Below, in pieces: positions 1-5,683 of a stretch of 7,684 nt of DNA. This DNA comes from Sulfurospirillum arcachonense. Lineage in GTDB: Bacteria > Campylobacterota > Campylobacteria > Campylobacterales > Sulfurospirillaceae. The stretch's first letter is position 1, and each line of letters begins with the position of its first letter. The translations under genes and the position numbers were made by a program. Location: contig DQTM01000108.1 of assembly GCA_015662785.1 (NCBI GenBank), positions 1 to 7,684 on the forward strand, in the 5' to 3' direction. The notes beneath the pieces were generated by a model that worked only from the letters and a program-made list of their open reading frames with translations, had not been told where the DNA came from and made no database searches.

Positions 1-2
1 TG

Positions 3-125
3 CTAGGGATTTCACGATGGAGTGAAAGATATAGCTATAAAACAATAGAGAGGTTTTCTCTCGTTCCAAAGCTCCAGCTTTGGAACGTATATTGGAGAAA
101 CAATAACAAAATAAAGCTATTGTAA
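3..125 (+). pseudogene. Possible remnant of an IS transposase N-terminal region
   Basis: A reading frame is open from the left edge to a TAA at 123-125. Its first residues read LGISRWSERYSYKTIERF, which resembles the 'SRW..-SYRTIQRF' block found near the N-terminus of several DDE (IS4-like) transposases. From about position 62 the frame runs straight through a palindromic repeat, giving VPKLQLWN, and then stops, so any transposase would be cut off after that block. The similarity is from memory and short; chance is possible. The gene start lies outside the window, so it could also be the tail of an unrelated ORF. It would fit a decayed insertion sequence into which the palindromic repeat was later placed. 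Low confidence. Confidence 0.3.
62..87. repeat. Palindromic repeat, AGCT-CC-AGCT core
   Basis: A perfect inverted repeat with 12-base arms (left arm CGTTCCAAAGCT) around a central CC. It is much more GC-rich than its surroundings. Palindromes with an AAGCTCCAGCTT core are, from general knowledge, dispersed intergenic repeats in many bacterial genomes and are of the kind mobilised by REP-associated tyrosine transposases. The identical core in inverse orientation occurs at 138-161, so the two probably form one composite element. Confidence 0.8.
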
Positions 126-137
126 CTCCTATATTAT

Positions 138-161
138 GTAACGAAGCTGGAGCTTCGTTAC
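138..161. repeat. Palindromic repeat, AGCT-GG-AGCT core
   Basis: A perfect inverted repeat with 11-base arms (left arm GTAACGAAGCT) around a central GG. Its inner 12 bases, AAGCTGGAGCTT, are the reverse complement of the inner 12 bases of the repeat at 62-87, while the outer arm bases differ. It lies 4 bases before the terminator palindrome of the leftward operon. Confidence 0.8.
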
Positions 162-165
162 CAGA

Positions 166-203
166 AAAAGAGATTGAAAAATAATTATTTTTCAATCTCT
201 TTT
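166..203. terminator. Perfect 38-base palindromic terminator overlapping gene end
   Basis: Bases 166-184 and 185-203 are exact reverse complements (19-base arms, right arm from TTATTTTTCAATC to TCTTTT). Read on the minus strand, the hairpin is followed by a short U run (complement of AAAAA at 165-169), as in an intrinsic terminator; read on the plus strand it is followed by T-rich sequence as well, so it could stop transcription from both sides. Unusually, the arm contains the stop codon and the last five codons of the leftward sulfatase-family gene, so the C-terminal K-E-I-E-K is dictated by, or at least shared with, the terminator. Confidence 0.75.
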
Positions 204-2227
204 AATCTTTTTTCCACATCTTCAGGTGCATTATGAAAACGCGTATAACGTGTTGACTCAAAAATCCCCCTACAAACTCCCTCCATCTCTTTGGCTATTT
301 CAGGATACTGCTCTATGAGATTATTATCTTTTTTATCATAAAAGTATTTAAAAAGTTGTTTATCTTTTCCACTGGCTCTCATTCTAAAAATAAACTCTTT
401 TCCTATAAGATTTATTTTAAAATCTTCTTCATGAGTTAAGTAAAAAGCATAATGCTGTTTACTGTCAAAATCTTTAGCCAAGATATCACGTCCTATTCCA
501 GTATTAACATACTGTACTCCTACCATTCCTGCAACTGTTGCCATAATATCTGTTTCAGAAATAGGGTAATCAAACTTTTTATGTTTTATAAGCTCAGGTG
601 CATAAATAATAAGTGGAGTATGCAAAGTATGGGTCAAATAGGTCTGTTCGGCTTCATGCATATGGTCACCTCGTTTTACTAAACCATGGTCTCCTATAAA
701 AATAAATATGGTATTTTTAAAATACTCCTCTTTTTTAGCCAAAGTAATAAGATGTTTTACCGAATGGTCTAAAAACTTCTGTCCATTATAGTCATCTATC
801 TTCCCATCAAAACTATATTTGAGTAAGTCATCTTTATTTAAATCTTTTGAAAATTCAAAGCCAAAGTTTTCATCAGGTATATTATTGGGGGAGTGATTTC
901 CAGCCAATTGTACAAAAGCGAAAAATGGCTTGGTCTGCTTTTTAAGTACCTCATTTACCTCATTGGAGAGATGAACATCAGAAATACCCCAAACATCATT
1001 ATGTGTAGAGTTTGGATAGTCTTGCTCTTCATAAGTATGTAGTCCATCTACATTGCCCACAACACCACGAACATTACCCCAACTAAGGCTTCCACCTATA
1101 AAATAGTGTTTTTCATAATCACTTAAAGCATTTAAAATCATATGCTCTTGCACAGCCATAGGATTCCGTGAACTCGTTCGCATACGTTCCACATCAGGAA
1201 GACCTGTCATAGAAGTCCAGACACTTCTTGCTGTTCCTGCGTGTGGAGTGTAGAACCTGCTATAAGTTAAACCACTATCGCTCATCTCTTTTAAAAATGG
1301 TGTCGGGTCAAGGGGATTCCCTGAGATACTGCTTCGTGCATAAGAGGTCGACTCACCTAAAATAAAAACTATATTTGGCTTATCAAAAACATATTCACTA
1401 TCATGTTTTGGCTCTACTACCCTTACCAAAGAGAGATTGTTTTCATCAGGAGTATCTATCTCCAAGTACTTAACCATATGTGGGTAGTAATTTATAGTTG
1501 CATTTATATCATATTTAATATCTTTATTTTTTAATGTATTTTTAAAATAGGTCACAGGATTAGAAGCCAAATAGGAGAGAAAACTATTTGAAGAGTAAAA
1601 AGCCTCTGACCATCGCCAAGGGTACATTTCAAACTTTCCGTAACCTCCAAAAACATATATGACAAAAAAAAGTGAATAAATAGTTACTTTTTGCTTTTTT
1701 GAAGCAAAGTTATCTAGCCCATTATCTATGCTAGTTACTAACTTTTTAATCAACATAAAAAGAAGTACCATAAACAGAGTAAAGCCAATAGCCGTAGGAA
1801 TCAGAGGATAACCCTCAGCCACCATTTTAAAGGCTTCACCAATATCATAAAAATAACGAATAATACTAGAATCAACCATCTTTTTAAAGAAGTCAAAGTA
1901 AGGAAAATCCATAATATAAAGAGCTATAAAAGCCATATTAACTATAAATATATAGCTTATCCAAAAATACTTTCCAAAGGTAGATTTAAAAATACCAATG
2001 TACTTAATACCACCCAAAAGGAGTATTGGCAAATTTGCAATCAGAGCCAACTGTAAATCAAAGCGAAATCCCAACCAAAAAGAGAAGAGTACATCCAAGG
2101 AGGTATAGTCTGTTCCATAATCTTTAAATGCAACAAAAAATGCCACTCTAAAAAGAGTAAAAAGAACAACTTCCCAAAAAGTTAAAAGAAGTAAAAAACG
2201 AATAAGTCTAGGTAGTTTTTGAAACAT
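185..2227 (-). CDS. LTA synthase/sulfatase-family membrane transferase
   Basis: Inner-membrane enzyme of the alkaline phosphatase superfamily, related to LtaS and to OpgB-type phosphoglycerol transferases. The 680-residue protein has about five hydrophobic helices (roughly 10-34, 45-75, 87-107, 140-161, 181-196), then a large domain predicted to be periplasmic from about 280. Expected active-site residues are present: E292 in LGES (metal), T332 in HAGTARS (the nucleophile position of LtaS), H445 in GNHSP, and D513-H514 in GDHG. The family takes a head group from a phospholipid such as phosphatidylglycerol and passes it to a glycan or polymer. A Gram-negative cell has no lipoteichoic acid, so the acceptor here is unknown; a periplasmic glucan or surface glycan is likely. 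Phosphoethanolamine transfer is an alternative. It is the second gene of a two-gene operon, starting 2 bases after the phosphatase stop, with an AGAGAAG ribosome site inside that gene's end. Confidence 0.85.
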   Translation of the reverse strand: MFQKLPRLIRFLLLLTFWEVVLFTLFRVAFFVAFKDYGTDYTSLDVLFSFWLGFRFDLQLALIANLPILLLGGIKYIGIFKSTFGKYFWISYIFIVNMAFIALYIMDFPYFDFFKKMVDSSIIRYFYDIGEAFKMVAEGYPLIPTAIGFTLFMVLLFMLIKKLVTSIDNGLDNFASKKQKVTIYSLFFVIYVFGGYGKFEMYPWRWSEAFYSSNSFLSYLASNPVTYFKNTLKNKDIKYDINATINYYPHMVKYLEIDTPDENNLSLVRVVEPKHDSEYVFDKPNIVFILGESTSYARSSISGNPLDPTPFLKEMSDSGLTYSRFYTPHAGTARSVWTSMTGLPDVERMRTSSRNPMAVQEHMILNALSDYEKHYFIGGSLSWGNVRGVVGNVDGLHTYEEQDYPNSTHNDVWGISDVHLSNEVNEVLKKQTKPFFAFVQLAGNHSPNNIPDENFGFEFSKDLNKDDLLKYSFDGKIDDYNGQKFLDHSVKHLITLAKKEEYFKNTIFIFIGDHGLVKRGDHMHEAEQTYLTHTLHTPLIIYAPELIKHKKFDYPISETDIMATVAGMVGVQYVNTGIGRDILAKDFDSKQHYAFYLTHEEDFKINLIGKEFIFRMRASGKDKQLFKYFYDKKDNNLIEQYPEIAKEMEGVCRGIFESTRYTRFHNAPEDVEKRLKEIEK

Positions 2228-2229
2228 AT

Positions 2230-2847
2230 CTACTTCTCTAACTTATTAAATGTACTGTTTTCACCAACACTTCGTGCTTGGTAGTTCATTAAAAAATCAC
2301 CCTTCTCTTTTCCATCAGAGAAAGAACTTCTATACCCAAAACCTTCAACCACTACACGTGTTTTGGCTCTAGCATCTGCATTACTCCACTGTTCATACTC
2401 TATTCTATACAAAGCAGAGTACATTTGAGCCCGACCCGTTCCATGATAACAGTGAATAAGTATGGGGTAATTCTCTTCTTTGTCTAAAACTTCAAAAAAC
2501 TTTGTTAATGTCGCTTTAGTAGGAACTTGTCCTGAAGCTATGTTAACATGTTGGATATTTAAATTATGCTTTTTATTAATTGCATTAATGGCTTTATCTT
2601 CTTCATCAATCTGAATCTGTTTGGCAGGGTTAAGTCTATCTTGTACACCTGGGTCTAATAAGTCTACTACTGTTTTAATGTTGTTTTCCAATAAAAAACT
2701 CTCTAATCTATCAGGATTTATCAGTGCTGACTTATAGACTTTATCTTTCGAAATCTCTTCAAATCTATAGTTAAAATGAACCTGCCAGACATAGCCTGCT
2801 ATGGCAAACAGTAACAGTAACCCTAATAACTTAAATATTTTTTTCAT
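2230..2847 (-). CDS. Membrane-anchored tyrosine/dual-specificity phosphatase
   Basis: A 205-residue protein with an N-terminal signal or anchor (basic MKK, hydrophobic residues 5-21), which places the rest in the periplasm. It contains the cysteine phosphatase P-loop HCYHGTGRA, residues 132-140, a CX5R motif with C133 as nucleophile and R139 binding phosphate. The fold around it (VVDLLDP at 60-66, PILIHC at 128-133, helix YSALYRIEYEQWS after it) fits the dual-specificity phosphatase type. The aspartate that usually acts as general acid is not obvious: the corresponding loop appears to be VNIASGQVPT (101-110). The substrate is unknown. As the first gene of an operon with a head-group transferase, it may act on a phospholipid-, glycan- or head-group phosphate rather than on protein; PTPMT1-like enzymes show that this fold can use lipids. 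The start ATG is preceded by a GAAGG ribosome site. Confidence 0.8.
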   Translation of the reverse strand: MKKIFKLLGLLLLFAIAGYVWQVHFNYRFEEISKDKVYKSALINPDRLESFLLENNIKTVVDLLDPGVQDRLNPAKQIQIDEEDKAINAINKKHNLNIQHVNIASGQVPTKATLTKFFEVLDKEENYPILIHCYHGTGRAQMYSALYRIEYEQWSNADARAKTRVVVEGFGYRSSFSDGKEKGDFLMNYQARSVGENSTFNKLEK

Positions 2848-2881
2848 TGTAAACCTTCATAATAAAATTCTCTTAGCATGG

Positions 2882-2897
2882 TATCTAACTTTAGATA
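2882..2897. promoter_or_regulatory. Operator-like palindrome TATCTAA-N2-TTAGATA
   Basis: A perfect inverted repeat with 7-base arms around CT, ending 34 bases before the start codon of the leftward phosphatase gene. The same two half-sites with the same 2-base spacing occur at 4843-4858, 32 bases before the start codon of the GT32 gene. The shared sequence and position suggest a binding site for one dimeric regulator overlapping or just downstream of the -10 region; the regulator is unknown. Confidence 0.5.
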
Positions 2898-3007
2898 AAT
2901 ATTTTATCATTCAAGAGCATAAGGTTTCGCCCCACAGGGGACAGGAGATTAAAGATAATATAATAATCTTTTTCAACCCAATTTCCTTATTTTTTAAATA
3001 TAAATAT

Positions 3008-3013
3008 TATAAT
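3008..3013 (+). promoter_or_regulatory. Candidate -10 box for the eptA-like gene
   Basis: A perfect TATAAT preceded by a T-rich, AT-only stretch, the usual look of sigma-70 promoters in AT-rich genomes where a -35 box is often weak. A half-site TATCTAA (3015-3021) follows 1 base later. In DNA this AT-rich such hexamers arise by chance; the other TATAAT at 2959-2964 is an equal candidate. Confidence 0.3.
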
Positions 3014-3081
3014 ATATCTAATTAAGCTATGTTATATCTTTAATTTTCAACTCTATTTTGATACACTTTCTAAAAAAAACA

Positions 3082-3087
3082 AAAGGA
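3082..3087 (+). promoter_or_regulatory. Ribosome binding site that argues for a non-ATG start
   Basis: AAAGGA is the only good Shine-Dalgarno-like sequence ahead of the phosphoethanolamine transferase gene. It lies 39 bases before the first ATG (3127), too far to serve it, but only 6 bases before the ATA codon at 3094, the first sense codon after an in-frame TAA (3091-3093). No other ATG, GTG or TTG lies in frame between them. Confidence 0.55.
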
Positions 3088-3126
3088 TAATAAATAAAAT
3101 ATATTACACAAACAAAACTAATAATT

Positions 3127-4668
3127 ATGGTCTCAATATTTTTTATAATTTTTGGCAACTACTCATTTTATGCGAATGTTATAAACATATACCCTTTGGT
3201 TGGTATTAATCTACTCTATATTGCTTCTTTAACAACGGTATTATTCTTTTTTATTGTATTTTTATTGACCCTATTTAGCTCAAGATACACCATAAAACCT
3301 CTACTCATAACGACCTTGATAGTCTCAGCATTTACCAGCTATTTCATGAACAGTTACCATGTGGTTATCGATGCTGATATGATTAGAAACACATTACAAA
3401 CAGATATGAAAGAGTCATTAGATTTACTAAGCTTTCAGCTTCTTATCACTCTCTTTTTTTTAGGTATTCTTCCTTCATATTTGGTCTATAAAAGTAATAT
3501 TCATTATAACTCTTTTAAACAAGAGATGATTACAAAAATTAAAGTAATATTTTTATCTCTTCTCATCATCATTATCACTATTATCTCTTTAAGTAAATTT
3601 TATACTTCATTTTTTAGAGAACATAAACCACTTAGATACTATACCAATCCAACCTATTGGATCTACTCTGTTGAAAACTATATTAATCAAACATTTAATG
3701 CTGAGCCTACCATTGTAAAACCTCTTGGAAGAGATGCTAAAATTATTAGCGTCGAAAATAAACCTCATAAATTAGTTATTATGGTTGTAGGAGAGGCTGT
3801 AAGAGCTGATCACTTTTCATTAAATGGGTACGAGAGAGAAACCAACCCACTCATTAAAAAAGAGAATATTATAAACTTTTCTAACCTTTACTCTTGTGGA
3901 ACCTCAACAGCACACTCAGTCCCTTGTATGTTCTCAAAATTTAATAGAGATGACTATAGCTACAGAAAAGGTATTAGTAATGAAAATATATTGGATATTT
4001 TAAATCATACAGATAAAGTATCCATACTATGGAGAGACAACAACTCTGATTCTAAAGGTATGGCACTGCGTGTCCCATACTTTGACTATAAACATTCAGG
4101 CACCAATACCATGTGTCAAGAGGGAGAATGTCGAGATGAAGGGTTGCTCGTAGGACTTGATGAGTATATAGCAAAGAACCGAGGAAAAGATATCTTTATT
4201 GTACTACACCAAATGGGAAACCATGGACCTGCTTATTATAAAAGATACCCCAAAGAGTTTGAACAGTTCACACCTGTTTGTCAAACCAATCAACTAGAAA
4301 ACTGTAGCCAAGAGAGCATCAAAAATGCTTATGATAACACCCTTCTCTATACCGATTATTTTTTATCAAAAACCATTGCTTTACTAAAACAGCATCATAC
4401 ATCTCACGATACCACCATGATATATATGAGTGATCATGGGGAGAGCCTAGGAGAAAATGGACTCTACCTTCATGGTCTTCCCTATTTTATGGCTCCTGAT
4501 GCACAAACACATGTTGCCTCTTTTATCTGGCGTGGAGAAAACCAAAAACAGACCAATATCAACAAAGAGTACTCCCATGACAACCTTTTCCACACACTAT
4601 TAGGACTATTTCAAGTTCAAACCAAAGTTTATGATAAAAATATGGACATACTTAAGGATATCAAATGA
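3127..4668 (+). CDS. eptA: EptA/MCR-type phosphoethanolamine transferase
   Basis: Inner-membrane enzyme that moves phosphoethanolamine from phosphatidylethanolamine to lipid A or another periplasmic target, a modification that lowers negative charge and affinity for cationic peptides. From the ATG it has 513 residues: hydrophobic helices at about 1-20, 25-50, 56-75, 102-121 and 138-156, then a catalytic domain. Visible active-site residues are E223 (VVGEAVRADHFSLNGY), T261 in CGTSTAHSVPCMFS (nucleophile), H366 in MGNHGP, D436-H437 in SDHGESLGENG and H449 in LHG. Six cysteines (257/267, 330/335, 385/393) match the three disulfides of the family. In Campylobacter the homologue is called EptC and also modifies the flagellar rod. 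The coordinates given start at the first ATG, but the true start is probably near 3094: the frame is open for 11 more codons (IKYITQTKLII), which supply the missing cytoplasmic lead and first half of helix 1. The stop overlaps a small ORF by ATGA. Confidence 0.9.
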   Translation: MVSIFFIIFGNYSFYANVINIYPLVGINLLYIASLTTVLFFFIVFLLTLFSSRYTIKPLLITTLIVSAFTSYFMNSYHVVIDADMIRNTLQTDMKESLDLLSFQLLITLFFLGILPSYLVYKSNIHYNSFKQEMITKIKVIFLSLLIIIITIISLSKFYTSFFREHKPLRYYTNPTYWIYSVENYINQTFNAEPTIVKPLGRDAKIISVENKPHKLVIMVVGEAVRADHFSLNGYERETNPLIKKENIINFSNLYSCGTSTAHSVPCMFSKFNRDDYSYRKGISNENILDILNHTDKVSILWRDNNSDSKGMALRVPYFDYKHSGTNTMCQEGECRDEGLLVGLDEYIAKNRGKDIFIVLHQMGNHGPAYYKRYPKEFEQFTPVCQTNQLENCSQESIKNAYDNTLLYTDYFLSKTIALLKQHHTSHDTTMIYMSDHGESLGENGLYLHGLPYFMAPDAQTHVASFIWRGENQKQTNINKEYSHDNLFHTLLGLFQVQTKVYDKNMDILKDIK

Positions 4669-4799
4669 ATGGACTCTATACTGATAATGCAAAATCATTA
4701 AATGTAGCAAGTCAACTTGCAGAAGGTCTAATAGAGAAAGAGGTAAAGCAAAAAAAATTACCATTAAGCCTCTTGTTAGTACAAAGGCTAATAGACTAG
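4665..4799 (+). CDS. Small ORF overlapping the eptA stop (doubtful)
   Basis: A 44-codon frame starts at an ATG that overlaps the eptA stop as ATGA, the arrangement of translationally coupled genes. It reads MNGLYTDNAKSLNVASQLAE and continues with EGLIEKE-like charged sequence. I recognise no family. At a run of eight A's (4750-4757) a shift of -1 would carry translation into another frame ending at a TAA (4817-4819), with C-terminus NRLALQYKF, whose alternating aromatic/hydrophobic pattern and final F resemble an outer-membrane barrel end. The region may thus be a frameshifted or decayed gene fragment rather than a working gene. No ribosome site of its own beyond the AAGGA at 4654-4658. Confidence 0.25.
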   Translation: MNGLYTDNAKSLNVASQLAEGLIEKEVKQKKLPLSLLLVQRLID

Positions 4800-4803
4800 C
4801 CTT
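4784..4803 (+). terminator. Hairpin AAGGCTA/TAGCCTT downstream of eptA
   Basis: Perfect 7-base arms around a 6-base loop (ATAGAC). It lies between eptA and the promoter region of the next operon, where a terminator would be expected, but it is not followed by a clear T run (next bases ACAATATAAGTTTT), so it would be a weak or factor-dependent terminator, or an mRNA end-stabilising hairpin. Confidence 0.35.
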
Positions 4804-4838
4804 ACAATATAAGTTTTAAATATCAATAAATAGACTCA

Positions 4839-4862
4839 ATTTTATCTAAAATTAGATAAAAT
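4839..4862. promoter_or_regulatory. 24-base perfect palindrome at the glycan operon promoter
   Basis: Two 11-base arms (left arm ATTTTATCTAA) flank a central AA. The inner 16 bases repeat the TATCTAA-N2-TTAGATA palindrome of 2882-2897. Short outer arms AGAC (4832-4835) and GTCT (4864-4867) can extend the pairing. The right arm contains TAAAAT (4857-4862), a plausible -10 box that would start transcription near 4869, about 20 bases ahead of the GT32 start codon, so a protein bound here would block or modulate the promoter. A hairpin in a read-through transcript from eptA is an alternative role. Confidence 0.55.
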
Positions 4863-4890
4863 CGTCTCCTATTTAACCTTAGGAGTAACA

Positions 4891-5664
4891 ATGTCATTAA
4901 AAATAGTAGTTGCCAATCGCTCTATTAAACTACTTGGAGCGTTAGTTAAAACACTAAGTTATCCTTTCCATTTTATTTTTCCAAACAAACGTTTTACCAT
5001 TCCAAAACAGAGTAACCCTTTACGTCCATCAAAAACAGAAACACTTATTCCAAAAATCATTTGGCAAACGAACTTTACCAATAAAGTAACACTACCTGTC
5101 TATGTAAACTACCTCTTCAACCGTTTAATATCTCCTGACTATGAGTACCGTTATGTTAGTACAGAAGATCGTCTAACTTTTTTAGAAGAGCATGCCTCAG
5201 ATAGAATTTTTCAAGCCTATTCAAAACTAACTGACGGTGCTTCACAAGCAGACCTATGGAGAATGTTTACACTAAATTATTATGGTGGTATCTACATGGA
5301 TATTGACGCACACACGGTATGGTCATTATCAAAAATAATTAAACCTAAAGATACTGAGGTATTTTTACTCAATAAACAGCACTATACAAACTACTTTATT
5401 GCTACACAAAAAAACAACCCTATTATTGCAAAGACGGTTGAGATTATTGTAGAAAATATAGAACAAAAAAAGATTGATTCTGGAGTGTATGATTTAACGG
5501 GACCAAGTACTTTAAATATCGCCATAGGAGACCAAGAGGTGAACCATCGATTTTATCGTCTCACTTGTGTGCAAGGGAGTTTTACGAATGAACATTTCCA
5601 ATACCTTGATAAGCCCAAAGGGAAATGGACACATGCAAAAAATGAAGATTTACTTAAAAAATAA
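4891..5664 (+). CDS. GT32-type glycosyltransferase with DXD motif
   Basis: A 257-residue sugar transferase of the OCH1/capsular polysaccharide synthesis type (Gly_transf_sug, GT32). The family's opening motif IPKIIWQT is at 53-60; the nucleotide-sugar and metal-binding part is ASQADLWRMFTLNYYGGIYM followed by DID, with the DXD aspartates at 137 and 139; TGPST at 203-207 matches the TGP block late in such proteins. Residues 10-31 are hydrophobic with basic ends and may hold it to the inner membrane face. It probably adds a hexose or related sugar to a surface glycan; donor and acceptor cannot be read from sequence. The start is well supported by AGGAG at 4881-4885, 5 bases before the ATG. First gene of an operon with the UDP-xylose synthase 19 bases downstream. 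Confidence 0.82.
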   Translation: MSLKIVVANRSIKLLGALVKTLSYPFHFIFPNKRFTIPKQSNPLRPSKTETLIPKIIWQTNFTNKVTLPVYVNYLFNRLISPDYEYRYVSTEDRLTFLEEHASDRIFQAYSKLTDGASQADLWRMFTLNYYGGIYMDIDAHTVWSLSKIIKPKDTEVFLLNKQHYTNYFIATQKNNPIIAKTVEIIVENIEQKKIDSGVYDLTGPSTLNIAIGDQEVNHRFYRLTCVQGSFTNEHFQYLDKPKGKWTHAKNEDLLKK

Positions 5665-5683
5665 TAATAACAGGAGTTAAACA

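Larger units (their letters stand above)
62..161. mobile_element. REPIN-like doublet of inverted palindromes
   Basis: Two palindromes with the same core in opposite orientation flank a 50-base AT-rich spacer. The spacer is itself an imperfect inverted repeat: ACAATA at 100-105 pairs with TATTGT at 118-123, GGAG at 94-97 with CTCC at 126-129, and TATT/ATAT stretches pair further out (89-92 with 131-134). Thus the whole segment could fold as one long hairpin, which is the design of a REPIN (two REP sequences in inverse orientation). No transposase gene of the RAYT type is in the window, so an enzyme acting in trans would be needed. The interpretation is inference; the symmetry is seen directly. 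Confidence 0.45.
2848..3093. other. Divergent intergenic region between two envelope operons
   Basis: Very AT-rich region that must hold the promoters of the leftward phosphatase operon and the rightward phosphoethanolamine transferase. It contains the operator-like palindrome at 2882-2897, a GC-rich patch with CCCC-ACA-GGGG at 2930-2940, a weak hairpin AAAGAT/ATCTTT at 2951-2971 followed by TT, and two perfect TATAAT hexamers on the plus strand (2959-2964 and 3008-3013). An open frame crosses part of it on the plus strand but has no protein-like composition. Confidence 0.6.

Noticed and set aside
10..39. Short inverted repeats TTTCAC/GTGAAA (10-27) and TATAGCTATA (30-39)
   Set aside because: Six- and ten-base symmetries are expected by chance in AT-rich DNA and have no context that gives them a role.
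62..161. CRISPR-like array
   Set aside because: Only two repeat units, each palindromic and of different arm sequence and opposite orientation; no regular spacers and no cas genes.
452..682. Open frame on the plus strand inside the sulfatase-family gene
   Set aside because: Lies wholly antisense to a strongly supported gene, with no ribosome site and a composition that mirrors the opposite strand.
2801..3025. Open frame on the plus strand across the divergent promoter region
   Set aside because: Antisense to the phosphatase start and then AT-rich spacer; the predicted peptide is low in complexity and unlike any protein I know.
4839..4862. Intrinsic terminator for eptA
   Set aside because: The palindrome is nearly all A/T, is not followed by a T run, and shares its core with another promoter region, so an operator fits better.
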